DNA of 6,405 bases from NCBI GenBank assembly GCA_937915735.1, contig CALGGS010000003.1, forward strand, positions 1-6,405. The letters run 5' to 3'. This stretch comes from an uncultured Treponema sp. GTDB lineage: Bacteria > Spirochaetota > Spirochaetia > Treponematales > Treponemataceae. The first letter of the stretch is position 1; each line of letters begins with the position of its first letter. Below are positions 1 to 5,742 of the stretch, piece by piece. The notes below the pieces were generated by a model. That model was not told the origin of the DNA. It was given only the letters and a program-made list of their open reading frames with translations, and searched no databases. A program made the position numbers and the translations under genes.

Positions 1-16
1 TCAAAAGGAGTTTTTT

Positions 17-88
17 ATGTTGACAAATGGCACAACATATCAAACCGCACAGGCCATGAGCCTGTGCCAGCTTTGGATTTCTTGTTAA
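17..88 (+). CDS. Possible 23-codon ORF (doubtful)
   Basis: An ATG lies six bases after a good Shine-Dalgarno match (AAAAGGAG, 3-10), and the frame runs 23 codons (starting MLTNGTTYQ) to a TAA. No known family is recognisable. It could be a small peptide, or the start of a longer gene that lost its remainder, because it ends a few bases before the 3' end of the converging leftward gene. Most of its second half is occupied by an 8-bp perfect hairpin, so the sequence may be kept for structure rather than for protein. The ribosome site is the only real support. Confidence 0.2.
   Translation: MLTNGTTYQTAQAMSLCQLWISC
47..67. terminator. Perfect hairpin at the 3' end of the left gene, possible terminator
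   Basis: GCACAGGC (47-54) and GCCTGTGC (60-67) pair perfectly around a CATGA loop. For the leftward gene ending at 96 this is about 30 bases beyond the stop codon, a normal terminator position. However, the T-tract on that strand is poor (GGTTTGATATG), and the rightward strand is only loosely T-rich. It may be a weak or bidirectional terminator, or an RNA 3'-end stabiliser. Confidence 0.4.
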
Positions 89-95
89 GGCAATT

Positions 96-2180
96 TTATT
101 CTTGCTCCCTGTAAGAATAAAGTGAATTTCCTGCTGTAAAATAAAAATACCCGTTGCAAGAAAGGCCATCTCCATAACCTATATATGGTTTACATTTATC
201 ATTAAATGGATCGCCTGAGCCTGTAACATTTTTATTATTTGTAAAATATACCGCTCTTGTCTTCTGACTTGTCAAATCAAAACTTATAAGTGAGCCATTG
301 TAACCACTGTAATATAATTTTTTATTACCTGATGTCTGATGAATTTTAAAAACCTGATCTGAATTGTCATCCATATACAGCAAATCCTTGTTCAACTCTT
401 TTACAGACGAGCCATCAAAATATAAAAGCTTTCCGGTGTAGCCGTTGTTGTCATAAGAATCGCTTTTCTTAATCCAATAAATAGAAGCTCCGTCCTTAAA
501 AATATGGTCGTATTCATATGACTGTACTGTTGTTCCGTCATATATTACACAGCTTTGACTGCCATAAAAAACAATATAATCTCCGACTGTATAATATTCA
601 AATCCACCGTAGTCATATTCTTCAAGCAAAAGGGCTGTTAATTGGTTTTCTACAAGCTCTGGAGTTTCTGTACCGTTTATAATATAGTACTTATCTTCGT
701 CTGATGTATTTGTAAGTCTCAGGCGCATATATGCTTTATCTTTATAAACAAAAACTCTGATTCCTTCATCTTCAGAAACTTTCTGATAACTTTCATCAGA
801 AAGTTTTAAAGCATAAATCTTATTATCGAGGTCATAATACAGGTAATTTGAATCAGCACATATGATATCAGTTACTTCGCTAGCCCATTTTGGACTCTCA
901 TTATCATTTGTTTTAACTGTGGAAATTTGATTTGTATTTAAATCAATTTTATATAGATGTTTATTGCCGGTGCCAGACAACACCTCATCATCGGTATAAT
1001 AAATTACGTCTCCGTATTTCACCGCATTAGAAAAATCTATACCTGTTTCAGATGAAGCAAGTTTTTCAAGTCCGTTACTGCCAAGTTTATAAAGCCATTG
1101 CTCTGTATCACTAGATATTATTCTCTGATTAAAATATAACTCATCTCCAACCTTAAGACTGTTGTAACCATAATTAGCATCCAGTTCCGTTAATGTATTA
1201 TCTTCGTTCAAGACGCAAAGCTTTCTTGAATATGAATCCGTTGAATAAAAATACGCTTTACCGCCGTATACTCCTAAAGGCGTGTAGTTAAATGTTTCTT
1301 GAACAAGCTCCGGCTCATTTTCGGGTTCTGTATAAAAAGTATAATAAATCGGTTCCTGCTTATAAGATTCATTTATATTTCCAGAAGAATCTTCATAATC
1401 ATAAGTAAAGATAACTTCAAAAATAAAACCACCCTCTTCCGAGTTTGAAGTAGAGAGATTAAAATTATATGTATCTGCCGGATGTAAAAAATCCAGAGTT
1501 TCTGACGGGTATTGAACTTCTGTTATTTTTTGAATTTTTTGACATATTTCTTCAATTGAAGAATAACTTGAACCTGAGTAATAAGGAATTGTTTTATATA
1601 AGTTTACCTCCGCACTAACATTTAAAGGCAGATAGGCAGCCGTATTTTCCAATGTAAAATTAAAGGTGCCCTTATTTGTTTTATTAACATACACAGTTCC
1701 TTCAGTTTCAGGATTAAGCTTTAATGAAGGCCTGTAGGTGTCTGTTGTATAGATTTTGAGATTAACATCAAGAGTTTCCGTTGTTTCTGCTCCATCATTT
1801 ACAACAAAAGAAATTTTTCCGGTATTTTCTCCTAGTTTACTTGTATAAGAGGCAAGAGTCAGATTTAATTCAGCACCTGGAACAAGTTCTTTATTTTTCA
1901 AATCGCTATAATTGAAAGTTGTGCTTGTTCCATTATTTACAAGAGAACATTTTCCGTCTGTATGAAAAACATTTATGTTTGTTATACTTGCACTTATAAA
2001 AGTAAGTGATTTTTCGCCATTGTTTTTAATCGTAAGAACAGATTTACTAGTATAACCACTTCTGTTGTTAGGCAGGGTCAAATAATCTGCTGGTGTGATT
2101 GTATGATTATAGTTATCTGTTATCATAACTACGCACTTAAACAGCGGCAAGCTTAAGTCGCCGTCTGCTTTGAAGTGCAT
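96..2180 (-). CDS. Large protein with Ig-like domains and a C-terminal beta-propeller; 5' end probably truncated
   Basis: The 694-residue protein has no catalytic motif that I recognise. Residues about 28-145 resemble an Ig-like choice-of-anchor-D / ASPM-SPD2-Hydin domain: a ...LTIKNNGEKSLTF... strand, then PGAELNLTL, then LGENTGKISFVVNDG. Residues about 150-285 look like a second beta-sandwich. From about 300 to the end there are spaced repeats such as YGDVIYYTDD, LYKIDLNTNQ, VGDYIVFYG and KLLYFDGSSV, typical of DUF5050-like beta-propellers of the cell surface. Such proteins are normally exported, yet the N-terminus (MHFKADGDLSLPLFK) is not a signal peptide or lipobox, and no Shine-Dalgarno precedes the ATG. 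The start lies only 11 bases after the vapC stop, so translation might depend on the toxin operon. I infer that the original 5' end was lost by insertion or rearrangement and that the current start is approximate. It is visibly more AT-rich than the parA-repA block. A surface or adhesin-like role is only a guess. Confidence 0.7.
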   Translation of the reverse strand: MHFKADGDLSLPLFKCVVMITDNYNHTITPADYLTLPNNRSGYTSKSVLTIKNNGEKSLTFISASITNINVFHTDGKCSLVNNGTSTTFNYSDLKNKELVPGAELNLTLASYTSKLGENTGKISFVVNDGAETTETLDVNLKIYTTDTYRPSLKLNPETEGTVYVNKTNKGTFNFTLENTAAYLPLNVSAEVNLYKTIPYYSGSSYSSIEEICQKIQKITEVQYPSETLDFLHPADTYNFNLSTSNSEEGGFIFEVIFTYDYEDSSGNINESYKQEPIYYTFYTEPENEPELVQETFNYTPLGVYGGKAYFYSTDSYSRKLCVLNEDNTLTELDANYGYNSLKVGDELYFNQRIISSDTEQWLYKLGSNGLEKLASSETGIDFSNAVKYGDVIYYTDDEVLSGTGNKHLYKIDLNTNQISTVKTNDNESPKWASEVTDIICADSNYLYYDLDNKIYALKLSDESYQKVSEDEGIRVFVYKDKAYMRLRLTNTSDEDKYYIINGTETPELVENQLTALLLEEYDYGGFEYYTVGDYIVFYGSQSCVIYDGTTVQSYEYDHIFKDGASIYWIKKSDSYDNNGYTGKLLYFDGSSVKELNKDLLYMDDNSDQVFKIHQTSGNKKLYYSGYNGSLISFDLTSQKTRAVYFTNNKNVTGSGDPFNDKCKPYIGYGDGLSCNGYFYFTAGNSLYSYREQE

Positions 2181-2191
2181 GTTAGGTTTTA

Positions 2192-2566
2192 TTACATAAC
2201 TGGAATAATTAATTTTAAATCTAATTCTTCTATTTGATTGAATCCTTTGTCTGCTGTAATAAGTGGAAGATTCTTTACAATAGCAGAAGCAGCGACAATA
2301 GCATCTGGAAGCTTTGTTTTATACTTTTTACGAATTTCAATTGTTTTTCTTTTTATTTCGTCTGTTAAAGAAATCTCTTTACAATCAAGCAAGAGTGATT
2401 TTATGTTATTTTCTTCTTCAGCTGTTATTCCAGAAAAAGACAAGAGCTCCATCTCTGATATAACTGAAAAAGCAAGTTTATTCTGCAAAAACGGAGTCAT
2501 GCACGAATTACCATTCAGCAGATAGATTAAAGCATTTGTATCAGCCAAAAAGTCAGTTCCATTCAT
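2192..2566 (-). CDS. vapC: VapC-type PIN-domain ribonuclease toxin
   Basis: This is the toxin half of a type II toxin-antitoxin pair. PIN-domain VapC proteins are Mg2+-dependent RNases that cut tRNA or rRNA when the antitoxin is degraded. With the start at 2566 the protein is 124 residues, a normal VapC length. The four acidic positions are present: D9 in ADTNALIYLL, E40 in ISEMELL, D88 in LPDAIVAA and D106 in TADKGF, so the nuclease looks intact. I chose this ATG over the one at 2596 because AAAGGA lies eight bases upstream, the fold begins immediately after it, and the longer version would overlap the antitoxin much further. The ATG overlaps the last codons of the antitoxin gene by 14 bases, indicating translational coupling. 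On a plasmid-like replicon it probably acts as an addiction module. Family assignment is firm; the RNA target is unknown. Confidence 0.9.
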   Translation of the reverse strand: MNGTDFLADTNALIYLLNGNSCMTPFLQNKLAFSVISEMELLSFSGITAEEENNIKSLLLDCKEISLTDEIKRKTIEIRKKYKTKLPDAIVAASAIVKNLPLITADKGFNQIEELDLKLIIPVM

Positions 2567-2762
2567 TTCTAATTTCCTTTTGAATTGAAAGACCATCTTT
2601 TTTGAAATTTACGGAACCAAAGTATTTTGAAAGATTGGGAGTTTTTTCAGTTTTTACAGTCTGATTATATCGATACAGAACAAACTGAATATAGTTTTCA
2701 ATATCAACGAGACATTCTTGAGGAACAGCTTTTATTTGTTCAACCATTGTATCATAAGACAT
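2553..2762 (-). CDS. vapB: DUF2281-like antitoxin partner of VapC
   Basis: This 69-residue protein lies directly upstream of vapC and overlaps it. The N-terminal half (MVEQIKAVPQECLVDIENYIQFVLYR) fits the DUF2281-type antitoxin pattern of an LP-like motif followed by a helix. The acidic-basic tail DGLSIQKEIRNEW resembles the toxin-neutralising C-terminal peptides of VapB-type antitoxins that insert into the PIN active site. No AbrB or ribbon-helix-helix DNA-binding motif is obvious, so operator binding by this protein is not demonstrated. The start is well supported: GGAGGT lies four bases before the ATG, a much stronger ribosome site than that of vapC, as expected when antitoxin must be made in excess. 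The gene symbol is by operon position and family resemblance. Confidence 0.82.
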   Translation of the reverse strand: MSYDTMVEQIKAVPQECLVDIENYIQFVLYRYNQTVKTEKTPNLSKYFGSVNFKKDGLSIQKEIRNEWN

Positions 2763-2791
2763 AATGACCTCCTATCTGCAACTTTTTTTAT

Positions 2792-2820
2792 ATTATATCA
2801 TGAAAATGCTATTTTTTCTA
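2792..2820 (-). promoter_or_regulatory. Putative promoter of vapB-vapC
   Basis: Reading leftward, a TAGAAA -35 (2820-2815, four of six consensus bases) is followed after 17 bases by a perfect TATAAT -10 (2797-2792). This places the transcript start about 25 bases upstream of the vapB ATG. The leftward terminator hairpin immediately upstream would insulate it from read-through. Confidence 0.55.
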
Positions 2821-2873
2821 TAAAAAAATGGGGCTGTCCTTAAAGTTGAAATATTTTCAATAAAGGAAGCCCC
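2821..2873 (-). terminator. Strong leftward Rho-independent terminator
   Basis: GGGGCT (2830-2835) pairs with AGCCCC (2868-2873). After one bulged G, TCCTT (2837-2841) pairs with AAGGA (2863-2867). After a small internal loop, TTGAAA (2846-2851) pairs with TTTCAA (2855-2860) around a TAT loop. On the minus strand the stem is followed by CAT and then seven Ts (2828-2822 as A on the plus strand), as in an intrinsic terminator; on the plus strand no T-tract follows. No leftward gene lies upstream of it, so it either insulates vapBC or ends a non-coding leftward transcript from the iteron region. Confidence 0.65.
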
Positions 2874-2913
2874 TTGTGCACAGCCTATAAGGCTCGGTTC
2901 TCAGGCATAGACA

Positions 2914-3018
2914 ATTTCAATTCTGTAACTATTTTCCAGCCTGAAAAGAGATTTTTATTTCAAAAGTGTAACTAAATTTCCTGTTCTCCCCTACCCTCTC
3001 CAATTTCAGAACTGTAAC
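2914..3018 (+). repeat. Upstream iteron cluster, three copies
   Basis: Three direct copies of the 16-base iteron lie at 2914-2929 (ATTTCAATTCTGTAAC), 2957-2972 (ATTTCAAAAGTGTAAC) and 3003-3018 (ATTTCAGAACTGTAAC). Start-to-start spacings are 43 and 46 bases, about four helical turns. All three are followed by TA, giving the shared 18-base form ending ...TAACTA. They match the repeats downstream of repA, so they are probably RepA binding sites that act in copy-number control or handcuffing, or as part of a bipartite origin. The first and third copies are the more degenerate. Confidence 0.85.
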
Positions 3019-3098
3019 TAAAATTCCACATTCCTTCATTAATTTTTAGTTTTTCCGCTAATTTTCCCAAAAATTCCAGAGTCGTTCAGGCGCATTTA

Positions 3099-3119
3099 CA
3101 GGGCTTTAGACAGGCCCTG
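3099..3119. other. GC-rich hairpin between iterons and the parA control region
   Basis: CAGGGC (3099-3104) pairs with GCCCTG (3114-3119) around a nine-base loop, in otherwise AT-rich DNA. CTTTA in the 3103-3108 region can alternatively pair with TAAAG at 3124-3128, so two exclusive structures are possible. No T-tract follows on the plus strand. The role is unknown. The rest of the gene-free stretch 3019-3190 holds nothing else that I can name. Confidence 0.35.
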
Positions 3120-3197
3120 CCCTTAAAGCGACATATTTATCAAATTTTTAAAAATCTCCTTTCTAAACGAATTCTCGAAGGTCTTATTTTTAACTGC

Positions 3198-3225
3198 ATT
3201 TTATCACTAATAATTAGTGTTTTAA
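3198..3225 (-). promoter_or_regulatory. Possible leftward promoter with a palindrome in its spacer
   Basis: On the minus strand TTAAAA (3225-3220) and TAAAAT (3203-3198) are 16 bases apart. The spacer is almost wholly filled by the palindrome CACTAAT-A-ATTAGTG (3205-3219). This mirrors the parA promoter, whose spacer also contains an ACTA...TAGT inverted repeat. A transcript from here would cross the three upstream iterons and end at the terminator at 2873-2821. The hexamers are modest in such AT-rich DNA, so this is speculative. Confidence 0.3.
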
Positions 3226-3322
3226 CTATCTTTTAGTTGTAATTTAGCTTGATTTTAATTATCTTTTCACTAAATCAAAACTAATTTTTAAAGAAAATTT
3301 GACAAAATCACTATCTTTTAGT
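3205..3322. promoter_or_regulatory. Array of ACTA/TAGT boxes: putative par operator and centromere
   Basis: Eight ACTA or TAGT tetramers occur within 118 bases: ACTA at 3206, 3225, 3269, 3280 and 3310, and TAGT at 3215, 3234 and 3319. Three pairs are inverted repeats: CACTAAT-A-ATTAGTG (3205-3219), AACTA-TCTTT-TAGTT (3224-3238) and CTA-TCTTT-TAG within 3310-3322. The second and third share the 16-base run ACTATCTTTTAGTT plus TAAT with one change, 85 bases apart. Ribbon-helix-helix partition proteins such as ParG and Omega bind arrays of short tetramer-to-heptamer boxes, so this is the expected target of the protein at 4135-4539. It probably serves both repression and segregation. Confidence 0.6.
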
Positions 3323-3328
3323 TATAAT
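3299..3328 (+). promoter_or_regulatory. Near-consensus sigma-70 promoter of the parA operon
   Basis: TTGACA (3299-3304) and TATAAT (3323-3328) are both perfect hexamers, separated by 18 bases. The spacer contains the inverted repeat ACTATCTTTTAGT, so a repressor bound there would directly block RNA polymerase. The transcript would begin near 3335, only about 15 bases before the parA ATG. Confidence 0.8.
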
Positions 3329-3350
3329 AACTTTTAGGGTGGATACAAAA

Positions 3351-4124
3351 ATGAGGACAATTACTTTCGCTCTCCAAAAGGGCGGCACAGGAAAGACAAG
3401 CGTAAGCGTTTCAGTAGCTTTAGAGCTTGCAAAAAATCACAAGGTTATTTTCATTGATGCAGACCCGCAGGGAAACGCATCTGACTGGATAGGCCCTAGC
3501 GAGCTTGAATTTGAGTTTTCAGACGCACTGACAGGGAAAGCCCCGTTAGGAAAGTGTATTTCAAAAACTTTCTCCCCTAACCTATTCCTTCTTCCAACGG
3601 CAGGACTTGGGGGAACGCTGCGCTCTTATCAGGAATCAGCTGAAGCGTCAAAGCAGCCTTATCACATTGCGGACGACATAATTCCAGAGCTAGCAAAGAT
3701 TTTCGACTACTGCATAATCGACACTTCCCCTGCCCTTGGGACAATTGAGCGCTCATGCTTCGCCGCGAGCGATGAAGTTATTCCTGTCCTGCAGCTAAAC
3801 AAATTCGCTGTCGACGGGCTGACAATCTTCACGAAAAACCTTATGCAAATCAAAAAAGACATGCGCCTGGGTGACAAGCCGGAGCTTTCAAAAATCATAC
3901 TGAACGGCTATGACGCAAGAATCTCACAGCAGAACGACAACCTCGCCCTTTTCAAGAAAATGAATATGCCTAACACAAAATTTTTCATTCTCCCGATTGA
4001 TCAGGCCTACAGCAAGTCACAAAAGCTCAAAATAGCGCCTCAGGAGCAGACCGGAACAAACGCCAAGAAAGAGACTCTCGAAGTTCTTACGGAAATAGCC
4101 GCAAAAATCAAAGAAAGTGTATAG
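3351..4124 (+). CDS. parA: ParA-family partition ATPase
   Basis: The protein segregates plasmid or chromid copies: ATP-bound ParA dimers coat nucleoid DNA and are released by the centromere-bound partner. From the ATG at 3351 it is 257 residues. A deviant Walker A motif KGGTGKTS (10-17) carries the signature lysine K10 and catalytic K15. The A' motif IDADPQGN starts at I35, and Walker B IIDTSP has its aspartate at D124. The small size, with no N-terminal helix-turn-helix, fits type Ib ParA, in which the partner protein rather than ParA represses the operon. I prefer ATG 3351 over GTG 3339 because AGGGTGG lies eight bases upstream and typical ParA proteins begin within about ten residues of the P-loop. 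The gene is followed after ten bases by the ribbon-helix-helix gene. Threonine at the fourth P-loop position, where valine is usual, is a minor variation. Confidence 0.93.
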   Translation: MRTITFALQKGGTGKTSVSVSVALELAKNHKVIFIDADPQGNASDWIGPSELEFEFSDALTGKAPLGKCISKTFSPNLFLLPTAGLGGTLRSYQESAEASKQPYHIADDIIPELAKIFDYCIIDTSPALGTIERSCFAASDEVIPVLQLNKFAVDGLTIFTKNLMQIKKDMRLGDKPELSKIILNGYDARISQQNDNLALFKKMNMPNTKFFILPIDQAYSKSQKLKIAPQEQTGTNAKKETLEVLTEIAAKIKESV

Positions 4125-4134
4125 GAATTAGATA

Positions 4135-4539
4135 ATGGCAACAAAAAAAGTACAAAATCTGGACCTTGAAGAAAAAAAGAAAGAGGCAGAAAAGGCTTCA
4201 AACGAACAGATGAGTGACCTTTACGATGTAATCTCAAGTCTCGGAACATCATCTGAAAAAAATACTAACAGTTCTGAAATAAAATCAGATGAGGGCCAGG
4301 GCGGGGCAGGGGACAATTTCAAAACTGTAACTACTCCTTCCTCATCAGAGCAAGACGACAAGCCGGGCTATGTCTCGCTGGTAATTCCAAACAGCCTGAA
4401 AAAAAAGTGGAAGTTGTACAGCGCGCAGCATGAAATGAGCCTTACAGACTCCTTAAAGCTCGGTATGAAGCTTCTGGAGCAAATGGAGAATCAGGGGAAA
4501 ATAAAAATCGAAGGCGGCTTCCTGACAATAAACAGCTGA
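4135..4539 (+). CDS. Ribbon-helix-helix partition partner (ParG/Omega-like)
   Basis: This 134-residue protein follows parA by ten bases with an AGGAA ribosome site, the standard place for a centromere-binding partner. Residues 1-77 are charged and low in complexity, with no hydrophobic core: a lysine/glutamate-rich stretch to about 25, then Ser/Asn/Gly-rich sequence. Residues 78-120 fit a ribbon-helix-helix fold: a beta strand (GYVSLVIP), helix one (NSLKKKWKLYSAQHE), then MSLTDSLKLGMKLLEQM as helix two. In type Ib systems the flexible N-terminus stimulates ParA ATPase, while the C-terminal dimer binds operator and centromere. It is longer than ParG because of the linker. Oddly, codons 61-66 (NFKTVT) are an exact replication iteron, and codons 53-60 are encoded by a four-run guanine motif, so the linker DNA seems to carry a second function. 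Family by fold is fairly secure; the name is left open. Confidence 0.82.
   Translation: MATKKVQNLDLEEKKKEAEKASNEQMSDLYDVISSLGTSSEKNTNSSEIKSDEGQGGAGDNFKTVTTPSSSEQDDKPGYVSLVIPNSLKKKWKLYSAQHEMSLTDSLKLGMKLLEQMENQGKIKIEGGFLTINS
4293..4312 (+). other. Four-run guanine (G-quadruplex) motif inside the RHH gene
   Basis: G-runs at 4293-4295, 4299-4301, 4303-4306 and 4309-4312 are separated by loops of three, one and two bases. This meets the usual G3+N1-7 pattern, in otherwise AT-rich DNA. It lies on the coding strand, so it is present in both DNA and mRNA, and ends three bases before the in-gene iteron. Folding is a prediction from pattern only. Confidence 0.6.
4316..4331 (+). repeat. Iteron embedded in a coding sequence
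   Basis: ATTTCAAAACTGTAAC followed by TA is identical over 18 bases to the copy at 6026-6043. It lies in frame in the disordered linker of the ribbon-helix-helix gene. It probably binds RepA like the other copies and could let RepA sense or regulate transcription of the operon from within. Confidence 0.85.
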
Positions 4540-4585
4540 AACAGCATTTTGGGAGTAGGCTGGGGTTAGAACTTAAAAAAATATG

Positions 4586-4610
4586 GAAAACCGCTCAGAA
4601 GGGCGTTTTC
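4586..4610 (+). promoter_or_regulatory. Hairpin in the repA leader
   Basis: GAAAAC (4586-4591) pairs with GTTTTC (4605-4610). After one bulged C, GCTC (4593-4596) pairs with GGGC (4601-4604) with one G-T pair, around an AGAA loop: ten pairs with a tetraloop. It ends 44 bases before the preferred repA start, with no T-tract. It may be a translational or RNA-stability control element for the initiator. If translation instead began at 4583, it would lie within codons 2-10. Confidence 0.45.
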
Positions 4611-4654
4611 GTGCGTTTCAGGGCAAATTTTTTGTGAAACTAGAGAGTAAAAAA

Positions 4655-5641
4655 ATGGCGAAAAAGAAAATCAAGGAAATGAACGAGCTGATTGCTTATG
4701 ACAATCCGGACAGCGAGCTTTTTGACATTGAGAAACCAGACGAAAAACAGTATCTCGCTTATCTTCCGGCATTGTTTACAACCGCGTCCCTTCCGTTCAG
4801 AAATGTAAACAAAACTGTCTTTGAAAGAAAAGGAAGCAACGGAATTTCATTGAAGCTCACATCTCCGACGAATGTGCCTTTCGGCCGCTACGGCAGGCTT
4901 CTTCTGAGCGTGCTTACGACTCATGCGGTACTCGAAAAAAATAAAATGGGACCGGTTCTTCTTGAATATCACAAGCTTTCAGACCTGCTTACCGAAATGC
5001 AGCTTCCAAAATCACGGGGAAAGGACATAAAGGAGCAGCTGGAATGTTTCAGCAATGCGGCCTTTTCCTTCACCCAAAAAGTTACAGAATTGAAAGCGGC
5101 TTATCTTTTCGAGGAGATTTATGACAAAAATAATTTTCCAAAGCAGGATATTATCGTCACGACTCATTCAACGGGAAATATTCGTTTTACAGAGGGAGTA
5201 CAGTACAAAGAGGCAGATGATGGCTCCGGGGATAAAAAAAGCTTTGCTTTTAAGATAATTCTTTCACCTGAATTCGCCGCTTTTTGTAAGAAACACGCAG
5301 TTCCAATAAACTACACGGTTTATAAAAGCATTTCTTCTGCCATTGGAAAGGATATTTATGCATGGCTTGTTTACAGGAATAACTCGATAACTGAGCCGAT
5401 TTTCGTTCCCCGTCATAAGCTTGTCGAACAATTTAATCCGGTTGATGATGCTAAAAATGACAATCAGGAAAATGTCAGCTATTTCAGAATCTTAGAGAAT
5501 ATCAGGGAAATAAAAGAAAAGTATTATCCCGAATTAAAAGTGACGATTGACAAGGGAGGGGAGGGGATAACGCTTTATAAAAGTCCTGCACCTGTCTTAA
5601 GTAAGGACACAAGATATGCTCTTATCACTTCAGACATTTAA
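4655..5641 (+). CDS. repA: Plasmid-type replication initiator RepA (RepA_C family)
   Basis: The protein should bind the iterons and open the origin, loading host helicase for theta replication. From ATG 4655 it is 328 residues. It follows the conserved pattern of plasmid-encoded RepA_C proteins: YLPALF (36-41), LPFR (46-49), a VPFGRYGRLLLSVLTTHAV block (74-92), a helical S/F-rich segment around 127-140, ILSPEF (202-207) followed by HAVPINY, and DIYAWLVYR (233-241), a winged-helix-like element. It is near the usual family length. An in-frame ATG at 4583 would give 352 residues, but it has no Shine-Dalgarno, would translate the leader hairpin, and adds an unconserved 24-residue extension. The inner start has AGAGAG seven bases upstream and begins MAKKK. 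The gene is third in the parA operon and directly precedes the iteron-rich origin, as expected. An 11-G purine stretch near its 3' end (5554-5566) is notable. Family assignment is strong; the exact start is less so. Confidence 0.88.
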   Translation: MAKKKIKEMNELIAYDNPDSELFDIEKPDEKQYLAYLPALFTTASLPFRNVNKTVFERKGSNGISLKLTSPTNVPFGRYGRLLLSVLTTHAVLEKNKMGPVLLEYHKLSDLLTEMQLPKSRGKDIKEQLECFSNAAFSFTQKVTELKAAYLFEEIYDKNNFPKQDIIVTTHSTGNIRFTEGVQYKEADDGSGDKKSFAFKIILSPEFAAFCKKHAVPINYTVYKSISSAIGKDIYAWLVYRNNSITEPIFVPRHKLVEQFNPVDDAKNDNQENVSYFRILENIREIKEKYYPELKVTIDKGGEGITLYKSPAPVLSKDTRYALITSDI

Positions 5642-5645
5642 AATG

Positions 5646-5661
5646 GTTACAGATTTGAAAG
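5646..5661 (-). repeat. Inverted, degenerate iteron just after repA
   Basis: GTTACAGATTTGAAAG is the reverse complement of the iteron form ATTTCAAAACTGTAAC with two mismatches. It starts five bases after the repA stop. In iteron plasmids, inverted copies are often operators for Rep autorepression and bind Rep dimers, but here the site lies after rather than before the gene. Confidence 0.5.
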
Positions 5662-5672
5662 AGATTCAGGAG

Positions 5673-5681
5673 TTTTCCACA
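5673..5681 (+). promoter_or_regulatory. DnaA-box-like site, one mismatch
   Basis: TTTTCCACA differs from the DnaA consensus TTATCCACA only at the third base. It lies between the inverted iteron and the AT-rich stretch. Confidence 0.45.
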
Positions 5682-5742
5682 TTTGAACAATGCCTATTAT
5701 TAGTTTAAAATTTAATAGTATTTATTAGAATCTATAGTAGAT

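Noticed and set aside
2238..2525. Rightward 95-codon ORF
   Set aside because: It lies wholly antisense to vapC, whose PIN motifs are intact, and has no ribosome site or family resemblance.
2874..2882. TTGTGCACA as a DnaA box
   Set aside because: Two mismatches to TTATCCACA and part of a simple TGTGCACA palindrome; not convincing.
2830..3128. Insertion-sequence ends suggested by GGGGCTGTCC and GCCCTTAAAG
   Set aside because: No transposase, no matching terminal inverted repeats at a plausible distance and no target duplication; the first is better explained as a terminator.
3707..3898. Leftward ORF within parA
   Set aside because: Antisense shadow of the conserved Walker B region of parA.
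4040..4252. Leftward ORF across the parA-rhh junction
   Set aside because: Antisense to two well-supported genes; its composition is just the complement of lysine/glutamate codons.
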